This document shows positions 33,696 to 42,319 of a stretch of 64,000 bases of DNA, piece by piece. Source of the stretch: Thermovenabulum sp049701175. GTDB taxonomy: Bacteria; Bacillota; Thermosediminibacteria; Thermosediminibacterales; Thermosediminibacteraceae. The notes beneath the pieces were generated by a model, which saw nothing but the letters and a program-made list of their open reading frames with translations, ran no database searches and was not told where the DNA came from. The stretch covers positions 50,296 to 114,295 of the forward strand of contig NZ_JBNATW010000003.1 of NCBI RefSeq assembly GCF_049701175.1, in the 5' to 3' direction. The translations under genes and the position numbers were made by a program. Position 1 is the first letter of the stretch; each line of letters begins with the position of its first letter.

Positions 33696-34676
33696 TTATT
33701 CTGCATCCGCGTAAAGATGGCATGCAGTAAAATGCTTGGGTGATATTTCTTTTAATATAGGTTCTTTAATTTTACATATTTCCTTTACAAACCTGCAACG
33801 CGTATTGAAACGGCATCCTTGTGGCGGATTTATTGGGCTTGGTACATCACCTTCCAATATTATCTTTTTCTTTTTTACCTTAGGGTCCGGTATAGGTATA
33901 GCTGAAATTAATGCTTGTGTATATGGATGCAATGGATTCCTATATATTTCTTCGCTTTCTGCGAGTTCAATTAACTTTCCCAAGTACATAACTCCTATCC
34001 TATCGGAAATATGTTTTACCACATTAAGCCCGTGAGCAATAAATAAATACGATACGTTAAATTTTTCTTTAAGTTCATCTAAAAGATTTAAAATTTGGCT
34101 TTGTATAGAAACATCAAGAGCTGATACAGGCTCATCACATACAATTAAATCCGGGTTAGTTGCCAACGCTCTTGCAATTCCTATCCTTTGGCGTTGGCCG
34201 CCTGAAAATTCGTGAGGATATCTTCTTAGGTGATTTGAAGATAATCCTACCATTTCAAGTAAGCTTTTAACCCTTTCTTCCATTTCCTTCCCTTTGGCAA
34301 TATTATGAAATTCCAATGCCTCCCCTATTATATCCATTATTGTAAGCCTTGGGTTTAGCGAACTATAGGGGTCCTGAAATATGACCTGCAGTTTTGGACG
34401 TATTTTCCTTAGCTCATTTTTATTTAACTGCATAAGATCTGTATCATTATATAATATTCTCCCCGAAGTTGGTTCTATCAATCTTAGCATACATCTTGCA
34501 GTAGTAGTTTTACCGCATCCGCTTTCCCCCACAAGCCCTAAGGTTTCACCTTTTTTAATTGTAAAACTTACATCATCCACAGCTTTGACATACCCCACCG
34601 TTCTTTGAAAAACTCCGGCTTTTATGGGATACCATTTTTTTAAATTTTCTACCCTTATTAGAATATTATCCTTCAT
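33696..34676 (-). CDS. Oligopeptide ABC transporter ATPase, OppF/DppF type
   Basis: A 326-residue ATPase: Walker A GESGCGKTT, Q loop VIFQDPYSSLNPR, signature SGGQRQRIGIARAL, Walker B LIVCDEPVSALD, switch His, and the C-terminal oligopeptide region with CRFNTRC-type cysteines that may bind an iron-sulfur cluster. Its ATG overlaps the end of the OppD gene by 11 bases. Last gene of the murein-peptide uptake operon; counterpart of YkfD in Bacillus. Confidence 0.93.
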   Translation of the reverse strand: MKDNILIRVENLKKWYPIKAGVFQRTVGYVKAVDDVSFTIKKGETLGLVGESGCGKTTTARCMLRLIEPTSGRILYNDTDLMQLNKNELRKIRPKLQVIFQDPYSSLNPRLTIMDIIGEALEFHNIAKGKEMEERVKSLLEMVGLSSNHLRRYPHEFSGGQRQRIGIARALATNPDLIVCDEPVSALDVSIQSQILNLLDELKEKFNVSYLFIAHGLNVVKHISDRIGVMYLGKLIELAESEEIYRNPLHPYTQALISAIPIPDPKVKKKKIILEGDVPSPINPPQGCRFNTRCRFVKEICKIKEPILKEISPKHFTACHLYADAE

Positions 34677-35679
34677 ATAATTTCACCTCCACAGAGGATT
34701 CGGGAGATGAATCGACAAGAAAACATCTTACCTTTCTTCCCTCACCTAAGGAATTCAGGTTTGGAGATTTTTGTCTACATATATTTTTAGCTTCGGGGCA
34801 TCGTGGGTTAAAGCGGCATCCTGTTGGAAAATTAAGAGGATTTGGCACTGTGCCTTCTATTACGTGAAGCTTACCTTTTTTTGAATCAAGGCGCGGGATA
34901 GATTTCAAAAGCCCTCTTGTATACGGGTGCAGGGGTTTTTCGAACAAATCTTCCGCTTTGGCTTCTTCTACAATCTGCCCGGCATACATCACAATTACCC
35001 TTTCAGCCATTTCAGCTACAACTCCAAGGTCGTGGGTTATCAAAAGAACGCTCATACCAATTTTCTCTTTTAATTGAGAAATTAATTCCAATATTTGAGC
35101 TTGAATGGTTACATCAAGAGCGGTAGTCGGTTCATCGGCAATTAAAAGTTTAGGATTACAGGATAATGCCATTGCAATCATTACTCTTTGCCTCATACCC
35201 CCAGACATCTGATGAGGATATTCATTATAACGCTTTTCGGGATTTGGTATGCCTACCAGCCGAAGCATTTCAATTGTCTTTTCTCTTGCTATTTCTTCCG
35301 ATACTTTCTGATGGATAATTATAGCTTCTGAAATCTGTTTCCCAATCGTAAAAACGGGGTTTAAAGAAGTCATTGGTTCCTGAAAAATCATAGAAATTTT
35401 ATTTCCTCTAATTTTCCTCATTTCAACCTCGGATTTTTTAAGTAGATCTTCGTTTTCAAAGATTATCTTGCCAGATGAAATTTTTGCAGGCGGAGAAGGC
35501 AAAAGCCGCATTATAGATAATGATGTTACGGATTTTCCACAGCCCGACTCACCTACTAAACACAAAGTTTCCCTCCTATTTATATAAAAGCTTACATTAT
35601 CAACTGCGGTTATCTTTCCTTCATCGGTAAAAAAGTTAACGGTAAGATTTTCTATTTCAAGTAACCTTTTATTTTCCAC
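34666..35679 (-). CDS. Oligopeptide ABC transporter ATPase, OppD/DppD type
   Basis: About 337 residues: Walker A GESGCGKS, signature MSGGMRQRVMIAMAL, Walker B LLIADEPTTALD, ITHDLGVVAEMAERV, and CRFNPRCPEAKNIC near the end. GTG start at 35679 after AAGGGGGA. The frame is open further upstream to 35829, but that part overlaps the NlpC/P60 gene and is not coding. Works with OppF to power the DppB/DppC pore. Confidence 0.93.
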   Translation of the reverse strand: MENKRLLEIENLTVNFFTDEGKITAVDNVSFYINRRETLCLVGESGCGKSVTSLSIMRLLPSPPAKISSGKIIFENEDLLKKSEVEMRKIRGNKISMIFQEPMTSLNPVFTIGKQISEAIIIHQKVSEEIAREKTIEMLRLVGIPNPEKRYNEYPHQMSGGMRQRVMIAMALSCNPKLLIADEPTTALDVTIQAQILELISQLKEKIGMSVLLITHDLGVVAEMAERVIVMYAGQIVEEAKAEDLFEKPLHPYTRGLLKSIPRLDSKKGKLHVIEGTVPNPLNFPTGCRFNPRCPEAKNICRQKSPNLNSLGEGRKVRCFLVDSSPESSVEVKLYEG

Positions 35680-35698
35680 TTTTAATCCCCCTTGAGCT

Positions 35699-36898
35699 TT
35701 ACGGAAGAATTCGACGAGCTCCAATAAATCTTTGATCCAAGTATTCCGAATAGTCGGGATCATTTTTATCAAAGCTGTTAATTGAAATCCCGGATTTGCT
35801 GCCTGCATGTATAAATTTGTTATTGCCAATGTATATTCCTACGTGAGAAGGACCTTCTTTATAGGTTTGGAAAAATACTAAATCTCCGGGTTTTAAATCC
35901 TTTTTATCTTTTATTGCTATACCTTGTTCAAACTGCATATCAGCATCTCTTCTTAAATTATAACCGTTCATTTTAAAAGCAAATTGTGTAAGACCGGAAC
36001 AATCAAAACCATAAGCAGTAGTTCCTCCCCACAGGTACGGGAGGTTTAAATATTGTTTTGCAGTTGCTATTATACTTTCTGCATCCTTTTTAGTATTAAA
36101 TACTTCTTCACGGGATTTTATTACTATTACATCTTCTTTATTTAAATAAACCTTTTGCCCTCCGGGAATTATTGCGGAAATCTTATTTCCCTCGTCAGCA
36201 ATATAAGGTATTACTGTCCCCTGAACCAATTTTTTATCAAAGAGAGGTTTTAAATCTTTTCCTAAAGCATCAGTCATTTTAGCTTTTACAAATACGAATT
36301 TACTTTTTTTATAATTTTCAAGAGAATCCCTATTGCATCTCCATATATAATTCCCATCTATCCATCCTAAATAATTATCTTCCATTTGAACAAAATACCA
36401 ATTTTCTTTCATTTCAAATATTTTTAAAATATCCCCCATTTTAGCTTGGGTAACCACATCATCACCCTCAGCTTTATGGGGAGCATTGCCTAAATTTACT
36501 ACCGGATATTTTACTACTGCAAATATCTCATCATTAAGTTGTTTATCAGGAAGTATAGCTATATTATCTACGTATTTTGAATTTTCTTCTCCTAAAATTT
36601 TCAGAAATGATTTAATATACAACTCTTTTAAATTACTATCAGAAGTTTTACCTGCAAAAAGCAGGTTATTTTTTTTATCTAAACTTACACTTATATCTAA
36701 TATTACTTCTCTTTCGGTAAGCCCAATTTTATTTAAAACTTCCTTTTTTGTTTGAATAGTGAGTTCTGAAAGTTTTTCGCTGCTAAAAGCAGGTAAGGTA
36801 TTGTCATATTTCATATTTTTGTTACACCCTCCTAAAGATATTAAAAGACAAAAAAGTAATATTATTAAAAACAATTTGTTGATATTATTAACATTCAT
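35699..36898 (-). CDS. Lipoprotein NlpC/P60 murein peptidase with SH3 domains (YkfC-like)
   Basis: A 399-residue exported lipoprotein (lipobox LGGC, Cys ~25). SH3-like modules occupy about residues 130-270 (AKMGDILKIFEMKENWYFVQ), and the C-terminal NlpC/P60 domain has the catalytic Cys in YGFDCSGLTQFAF, His in PSHVGIYIG and His in FIHAGS. YkfC-like enzymes cut L-Ala-gamma-D-Glu from meso-diaminopimelate in murein peptides. Located inside the opp genes, it should trim wall peptides outside the cell before uptake, or during turnover. ATG at 36898 after GAGGGA. Confidence 0.9.
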   Translation of the reverse strand: MNVNNINKLFLIILLFCLLISLGGCNKNMKYDNTLPAFSSEKLSELTIQTKKEVLNKIGLTEREVILDISVSLDKKNNLLFAGKTSDSNLKELYIKSFLKILGEENSKYVDNIAILPDKQLNDEIFAVVKYPVVNLGNAPHKAEGDDVVTQAKMGDILKIFEMKENWYFVQMEDNYLGWIDGNYIWRCNRDSLENYKKSKFVFVKAKMTDALGKDLKPLFDKKLVQGTVIPYIADEGNKISAIIPGGQKVYLNKEDVIVIKSREEVFNTKKDAESIIATAKQYLNLPYLWGGTTAYGFDCSGLTQFAFKMNGYNLRRDADMQFEQGIAIKDKKDLKPGDLVFFQTYKEGPSHVGIYIGNNKFIHAGSKSGISINSFDKNDPDYSEYLDQRFIGARRILP

Positions 36899-36923
36899 TT
36901 TAAATCCCTCATTATAAGTAATT

Positions 36924-37799
36924 TTATCTTTTTAATTTAGGATCAAAGGCATCCCTCAAACCGTCTCCTAAAAGATTAAAAGAAAATACCATAATCATTA
37001 TTGCAAGACCCGGCCATACCGAATACATTGGGTTTGTTCTCATATAAGCCCTTGCGGCGTAAATCATGTTTCCCCAACTTGGTGTAGGCGGCTGAACACC
37101 CAATCCTAAAAAGGAAAGTGAAGCCTCAGCTAAAATTGCTCCCGGAATTCCCATTGTAATAGAGACAATTATCGGTCCTACACAATTGGGGAGAATATGT
37201 TTCAATATTATTCTTAAATCAGATAAACCTTGAGCTTTGGCAGCTTCAATATATTCCATCTCCCTCAAGGAAATTACCTGACTTCTTACTAAACGAGCCA
37301 TTCCTGCCCATCCTATCAGTGCTAATGCTACAAAAACATTATAGATACTCGGCCCTAAAGCAAACATTACTCCTATATAAAACAAAAGGTCAGGAAATGC
37401 AAATAAAATATCGGCAAGCCTCATAATCAACATATCGATTTTCCCACCGTAATAACCTGCTAATGACCCCATGGTTACTCCGACGATTGTCACTAATATT
37501 TGAGAGATAATCCCGACACTTAAAGAAATTCGTGCACCATATAAAATCCTTGATAATATATCTCTTCCAAATTCATCTGAACCAAGGATATAAATACCGT
37601 TTTTACAAATATTTGATGGAGAACCTGGTGGTTTTAACCTATTTGAAAGGTCTTGTTTTATAGGGTCGGCTGGCGAAAGCACCGGAGATAAAATAGCAAG
37701 AATGGTAAATAAAATAATTATAACAAGTCCGATCATTGCAGGACGGTTTTGTTTTAACCTCTTAAAGGCATCCTGCCAAAAGGAATAATTTTCAGCCAC
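36924..37799 (-). CDS. Oligopeptide ABC permease, DppC/OppC type
   Basis: A 291-residue permease with a typical N-terminal helix (RPAMIGLVIIILFTILAIL), five further helices and the EAA loop EAAKAQGLSDLRIILKHILPN that contacts the ATPases. Pairs with DppB. ATG at 37799, 14 bases after the DppB stop. Confidence 0.93.
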   Translation of the reverse strand: MAENYSFWQDAFKRLKQNRPAMIGLVIIILFTILAILSPVLSPADPIKQDLSNRLKPPGSPSNICKNGIYILGSDEFGRDILSRILYGARISLSVGIISQILVTIVGVTMGSLAGYYGGKIDMLIMRLADILFAFPDLLFYIGVMFALGPSIYNVFVALALIGWAGMARLVRSQVISLREMEYIEAAKAQGLSDLRIILKHILPNCVGPIIVSITMGIPGAILAEASLSFLGLGVQPPTPSWGNMIYAARAYMRTNPMYSVWPGLAIMIMVFSFNLLGDGLRDAFDPKLKR

Positions 37800-37813
37800 T
37801 CTTGATGCCCTCC

Positions 37814-38734
37814 TTACTGCAGCCTGACTCTTGGGTCTAAATAAGCATATGAAAGATCTACAATCAAGTTTCCGATTACAAAAACAACTGCTGTAAAAAG
37901 AACCGTCCCTTGGACAAGAGGAAAATCTCTATTGGATAAAGCCCATACTGAAAGTCTTCCTATACCAGGAATTGCAAATATTGTTTCCGTTAATATAGAG
38001 CCGGTTAATAGTCCGCTGATTTGCATCCCAATTATGGTTACAACCGGAATGAGAGCATTTTTTAACGCATGAACAAAAATTACCGTTTTTTCGGCTAAGC
38101 CTTTTGCACGGGCAGTTCTTATGTAATCCTGCCTTATTACATCGAGCATCATACTCCTGGTGTACCTTGCAATGGAAGCAGCAAACCTAATACCCAAAAC
38201 AACTGCTGGCAAAATCATGTGCTTTATTGAAGAATATCCTGAAATTGGGAGCCATCCCAAGTATAGCCCAAAATATATTTGTGCAATAACAGCAACCCAA
38301 AAAATTGGTGCGCTAATTCCAGCTAATGCTATAAACATGGAGAAATGATCAAAAAAAGAATACTGTTTTACGGCTGAAATTATTCCTACAGTAAGACCTA
38401 TTATTATTGCAACAAAAGCAGATGAAAGTGCAAGCTTTAAAGTGGTTGGGAAGGTTTCTAAAATCATTTTTGTTACAGGTTGACCTGTCTTAAATGACCT
38501 TCCTAAATCTCCTCTTACTGCATTAAACAAAAACCTAAAGTACTGAACATAAAGGGGGTCGTTTAAACCCAGTTGTTGCCTTATTTTTTGTACAGTTTGC
38601 GGATCTGCGTGTTTACCGAGCATTTCTACTACCGGATCTCCTGGAACCACATTGAGCAAAATAAATGTTATTAGAGACACTCCAATTAATACGGGAATAG
38701 AAAAAAGCAGCCTTCTTAAAATATATTCTAACAA
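37814..38734 (-). CDS. Oligopeptide ABC permease, DppB/OppB type
   Basis: About 306 residues, starting (M)LEYILRRLLFSIPVLIGVS, typical of DppB, with GDPVVEMLGKHADP in the first loop and the EAA-like motif RTARAKGLAEKTVIFVHALKN. TTG start at 38734 after GGAGGTG. An mRNA hairpin separates it from the binding-protein gene. Confidence 0.93.
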   Translation of the reverse strand: MLEYILRRLLFSIPVLIGVSLITFILLNVVPGDPVVEMLGKHADPQTVQKIRQQLGLNDPLYVQYFRFLFNAVRGDLGRSFKTGQPVTKMILETFPTTLKLALSSAFVAIIIGLTVGIISAVKQYSFFDHFSMFIALAGISAPIFWVAVIAQIYFGLYLGWLPISGYSSIKHMILPAVVLGIRFAASIARYTRSMMLDVIRQDYIRTARAKGLAEKTVIFVHALKNALIPVVTIIGMQISGLLTGSILTETIFAIPGIGRLSVWALSNRDFPLVQGTVLFTAVVFVIGNLIVDLSYAYLDPRVRLQ

Positions 38735-38762
38735 ACTGTTACACCTCCAAGAAGTAAACGTA

Positions 38763-38791
38763 GAGAGATGCACATTTTATGTGCATCTCTC
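38763..38791 (-). other. Strong mRNA hairpin between binding-protein and permease genes
   Basis: Perfect 13-base arms GAGAGATGCACAT / ATGTGCATCTCTC with a 3-base loop. No T run follows on the minus strand, so it is not a terminator. Such hairpins often protect the upstream mRNA and let the binding protein be made in excess. Confidence 0.7.
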
Positions 38792-38841
38792 CTTTATAAT
38801 ATTCCTCTAAGTAAAAACGCAAAAGTCAAACGCTAAACCTA

Positions 38842-40440
38842 TTATTCTTTATAAGCATTAATATAAACCGTTACGCCAGTAGGATGAATAAATATTCCCT
38901 TTACATTTTTCTGTGTTGCAAGCAAACTCTTTATATGGAATAAGGGGATTACAGCAACATCTTCTTTTACGATAGTATCCTCAATTTTCCTGTAGAGTTC
39001 ATTGCGTTTTACTGTATCAGTTTCTGCACGAGCTTGTTCTAACATTTCTTGAACTTTTTTATTGTTGTAACCTGAAGACATTTGATTGGTCTTTGCAAAG
39101 AATGTATATAAATAGTTATCGGGGTCAGGAATATCTGCCCACCAGTTGCCATAGTTTGCAGGAATTTTACCCTTACTCCTTGCATCGCCGAAAGCAGCCT
39201 TTTCTACTATTTTGATATCAAGATCAATTCCTACTTCTTTTGCCATTGCCTGAATGGCAATATTTGCATCTGTTAACCTGTCTCCACCTCTTTGCCAAGC
39301 TTCAACTTTTACATTCCCGCCCAATTCTTTCACCAATTTTTTTGCTTCCTCAGGATTATAGTCATAGGCTGGACCCTGACCTAATTCGTATGCTCCCGGG
39401 ATTCCAGGTGTTACAAAGGCTTTTGCCACTGTTCCCCGTGGGCCATATAGGGTTTCTACTAATTTTTTCTTATCAATAGCCATAGCCATAGCCTTTCTTA
39501 TACGTACATCAGACCATTTTGGATCGCTGACGTTCATTAAGAAATAATATGTATTTAATGCTACACTTTCTAAAACATTGTATTTTCCTGAATCCTTAAT
39601 CCTCTGATATTCAGTAATAGGAATTGTAGCCACGTCAAGGGTGCCATTTTCAAATTCCATAACTGCTGTAGTATCGTCAGGAATTATCCTGAAATGGATT
39701 TCATCAAGTTTTGGCAATCCAGGCTCGAAATAATTGGGGTTTTTCTCTAAAACGATTTCGGTATTTGGTTCGTATTTCTTCAATTTGAAGGGCCCTGTTC
39801 CCATTGGGTTGAATTTCCAATTATCGCCACCAGCTTTAACAAGTTTTTCCGAGTATATAGATGCGGAGGGAACTGCAAAATTTTGTATAAAAGGAGCATA
39901 GGGTTTTTCTAATATTATTTGGAATTTATAATCGTCAATTTTTTTGAAACCCTCAAGGGAATTTGATTTTCCTTCCATGAAAGCCTTTGCGCCGAGAATG
40001 GGCTCGAAAAGCCATGTGCTTGCACCTTTGCCGTTAGGATCAAGCATGCGTTCAATTGTAAATTTCACATCATCGGATTTTAATTCTGTTTGGCCGTCAT
40101 GGAATTTTATTCCCCTTTTGAGTTCAAAAGTATAAACCTTACCATCTTCAGATACTTCGGGCATTTTTGCCAAAAGTTCTGGTTCAAGTTCTAAAGTTTC
40201 GCCTTTGTACCTTACTAATGTGCTGTATAAGAGCCTTGCCATAGTATACATTGAAAGGGTCGTACTTTCCTGAACATCAAAACCGTTTGGATCTTCAGTA
40301 AAATAATCGTTTAAAACCTGTGCAATATTTTGAGTTTGCTGCTGAGAAGGCTGTTGCCCTTGATTTTTTGTGCCGCATCCAGCAAAGAGGCTGATTGCAA
40401 GAGCAGCAATCAAAATAATGGCAAAAATTTTCTTTTGCAT
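38842..40440 (-). CDS. Peptide-binding lipoprotein (OppA/DppA family)
   Basis: A 532-residue lipoprotein (lipobox LFAGC, Cys ~22; Gln-rich linker after it). Family motifs: YTFELKRGIKFHDGQTELKSDDVKFTIERML, GTGPFKLKKYEPNTEIVLEKNPNYF, VRIRKAMAMAIDKKKLV. It should capture murein or other peptides for the DppBC-OppDF importer. ATG at 40440 after AAGGGGG. A second GGAGGTGA about 60 bases upstream has no start codon after it. Confidence 0.92.
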   Translation of the reverse strand: MQKKIFAIILIAALAISLFAGCGTKNQGQQPSQQQTQNIAQVLNDYFTEDPNGFDVQESTTLSMYTMARLLYSTLVRYKGETLELEPELLAKMPEVSEDGKVYTFELKRGIKFHDGQTELKSDDVKFTIERMLDPNGKGASTWLFEPILGAKAFMEGKSNSLEGFKKIDDYKFQIILEKPYAPFIQNFAVPSASIYSEKLVKAGGDNWKFNPMGTGPFKLKKYEPNTEIVLEKNPNYFEPGLPKLDEIHFRIIPDDTTAVMEFENGTLDVATIPITEYQRIKDSGKYNVLESVALNTYYFLMNVSDPKWSDVRIRKAMAMAIDKKKLVETLYGPRGTVAKAFVTPGIPGAYELGQGPAYDYNPEEAKKLVKELGGNVKVEAWQRGGDRLTDANIAIQAMAKEVGIDLDIKIVEKAAFGDARSKGKIPANYGNWWADIPDPDNYLYTFFAKTNQMSSGYNNKKVQEMLEQARAETDTVKRNELYRKIEDTIVKEDVAVIPLFHIKSLLATQKNVKGIFIHPTGVTVYINAYKE

Positions 40441-40633
40441 TAATATACCCCCTTAATATTTTGCAATTTTAAAAAATATTTTTAAATTAACTACTATTTT
40501 TATCACCTCCAATGACAATAAAATGATATTTAAAATTATAATAAAACTTAATTTTTAATGTTACCGTAAATAATTTTTAAATTCAATATTTCCTATCTTA
40601 ATCGATTTACATCATATTATCATAATAGTATTT

Positions 40634-41740
40634 TTATTCTCCAAAAATTTCATTTTTTAACTCTATTTTTTCTATACCAAGACCGAAACCTTCGGAAAAT
40701 GTTATATCTGAACCGTTATAGAAAATACCACCTATCACAGGATCGTTATTTAGGAGAAAAGGAGCATCTAAATCGCATCGCGTAATGTTTGATTTTGCTG
40801 CAGCTAAATGTGCGGCAGCTGTAACAGAAACCTTACACTCCATCATGCTTCCTACCATACATTCTATACCTGCAGACTCAGCTAAAGAATTTATTTTTAA
40901 AGCATTGTAAATTCCGCCACATTTCATTAGTTTTATATTTATTATGTCGGCGGCCTTCATGGAGATAATTTTAACGGCATCGTAAGGAGAAAAAATGCTT
41001 TCGTCGGCCATTACCGGAATTGGTGAGTTTTTTGTAACTTCTTTTAAACCTTCTAAATCGTAAGCTTTTACCGGCTGTTCTAACAATTCAATATTATACT
41101 TTGCGATTTCATTAGCGGCAAATATTGCTTCCTTTGTTTTCCATCCTTGATTTGCGTCTACTCGTAAATTTATTTTTTCTCCAACAGCTTCCCTAATTGC
41201 TTTTACTCTTTGAATATCCTTTTTATAATCACCTCCTACTTTTATTTTTAAAGTATTAAAGCCCTGATTTACAGCTTCAATTGAGTCCAAAACCATTTTT
41301 TCTATATCATTTAAACTAATCGTTATATCAGTACTTATGCTTTTTTTTGCTCCACCTAGGAATTGATATAACGGTACTTCATAATATTTTGACAAGATAT
41401 CATAAAGGGCTATATCACAGGCAGCTTTAGCACTGGTATTGTGTAAAATAGAATTGTTTATTTTTTTTATGATTTCTTCAAAATCTTCAATATTCATCCC
41501 GATTATTGCAGGCTTTATAAATTTTTCTATGGCTTCTATTATGGAACCGTGAGTTTCACCGGTGATTGCAGGAGTAGGTGCAGCTTCGCCAAAGCCTTCT
41601 AATCCTTCATCAGTAATGATTTTGACAATAACATCTTCTACCTCTATTGCTCTGCGAAGTGCAGTGATGAAAGGTTTTTTAAGGGATGCCTTAATAATTC
41701 CAGTTTTGATGTCGACGATTTTCGTTTTAACCACCTCCAA
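40634..41740 (-). CDS. Dipeptide epimerase (L-Ala-D/L-Glu epimerase, YkfB-like)
   Basis: A ~365-residue enolase-superfamily enzyme. The catalytic set is visible in order: Lys-x-Lys in LKIKVGG, metal ligands Asp in LRVDANQGW, Glu in ELLEQPV and Asp in MADES, and the second base Lys in INIKLMKCGG. YkfB-type enzymes interconvert L-Ala-D-Glu and L-Ala-L-Glu so that murein peptides can be used as food. This fits the downstream transporter and NlpC/P60 genes. The start is uncertain: GGAGGTGG lies at 41731-41738, and the codons at normal distance behind it are ACG and ATC, not ATG/GTG/TTG. The TTG at 41740 only marks the open frame. A terminator hairpin ends right before this site. Confidence 0.87.
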   Translation of the reverse strand: MEVVKTKIVDIKTGIIKASLKKPFITALRRAIEVEDVIVKIITDEGLEGFGEAAPTPAITGETHGSIIEAIEKFIKPAIIGMNIEDFEEIIKKINNSILHNTSAKAACDIALYDILSKYYEVPLYQFLGGAKKSISTDITISLNDIEKMVLDSIEAVNQGFNTLKIKVGGDYKKDIQRVKAIREAVGEKINLRVDANQGWKTKEAIFAANEIAKYNIELLEQPVKAYDLEGLKEVTKNSPIPVMADESIFSPYDAVKIISMKAADIINIKLMKCGGIYNALKINSLAESAGIECMVGSMMECKVSVTAAAHLAAAKSNITRCDLDAPFLLNNDPVIGGIFYNGSDITFSEGFGLGIEKIELKNEIFGE

Positions 41741-41788
41741 AAAAATGAAATCCAGCCAAATACGCAGTAAACACGTATTGGCTGGATT
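41740..41788 (-). terminator. Terminator or attenuator directly ahead of the epimerase gene
   Basis: AATCCAGCCAATACG and CGTATTTGGCTGGATT pair with one bulged A. A T run follows and leads straight into the GGAGG site of the epimerase gene, leaving no room for a promoter in between. Confidence 0.7.
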
Positions 41789-41821
41789 TTATCACCGCTG
41801 AATTAAGGTAATAAAGCAGCC

Positions 41822-42169
41822 CTATGGGATTTCTTCAATATTCTTTTTCCCATTTTTAATTTGCAAATATTTTTTATGGGCATCTTTGAAAGCTACAATT
41901 ATGGCTTTTTGAGAAGACCCAAAGTATCTTGCTTCAATTTCTTCGATGATTTGATTTATATCTTCTTCCATACTTCTACCTACAAAAAGGGATTTAATAA
42001 AATTAATAGAACTTTGAAGTATAAATGAAGCATCTGCGTCTAAAATAATGCCAGAATTTTTTTCTACTACAAATCCTATGAAAAAAATATTATAAATTTG
42101 AGTAATGGGGTTATTTTGTTGAGATTTAGAATTACCTATAATGTAAATAGTATTTTTGGGATACATCAT
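41822..42169 (-). CDS. DUF3870 domain protein
   Basis: A 115-residue protein that matches DUF3870 over its whole length: IYIIGNSKSQQNNPIT, FFIGFVVEKNSGIILDADAS, FIKSLFVGRS and YFGSSQKAIIVAFKDAHKKY. The family is common in Clostridia and has no established function. It lies between the pyr operon and the peptide operon, framed by two hairpins of related sequence. Confidence 0.85.
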   Translation of the reverse strand: MMYPKNTIYIIGNSKSQQNNPITQIYNIFFIGFVVEKNSGIILDADASFILQSSINFIKSLFVGRSMEEDINQIIEEIEARYFGSSQKAIIVAFKDAHKKYLQIKNGKKNIEEIP

Positions 42170-42189
42170 AATCTTATCTACCTACACGA

Positions 42190-42237
42190 CCCAAAATACG
42201 TAGTGACTTTTTTATAAAGCCACGATTGTATTTTGGG
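42190..42237. other. Two-tier hairpin in the 5' region of the DUF3870 gene
   Basis: Outer arms CCCAAAATAC (42190-42199) and GTATTTTGGG (42228-42237) enclose a second stem GTGaCTTT / AAAGcCAC. No T run follows on the minus strand. It may be an RNA leader element or a DNA-binding site; I do not recognise a known class. Confidence 0.5.
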
Positions 42238-42319
42238 GAAGTTTCATTATTTTATTATATATTCTACACTTATTTTAAAATTCCTTCTATACAATTTAGT
42301 TTTGTACTTCTAATTTTTA

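Noticed and set aside
35679..35829. N-terminal extension of OppD
   Set aside because: It overlaps the NlpC/P60 gene in another frame, and a GTG with AAGGGGG fits the conserved OppD N-terminus.
38763..38791. Terminator between binding-protein and permease genes
   Set aside because: No T run follows on the minus strand; the permeases would have no promoter of their own that I can see.
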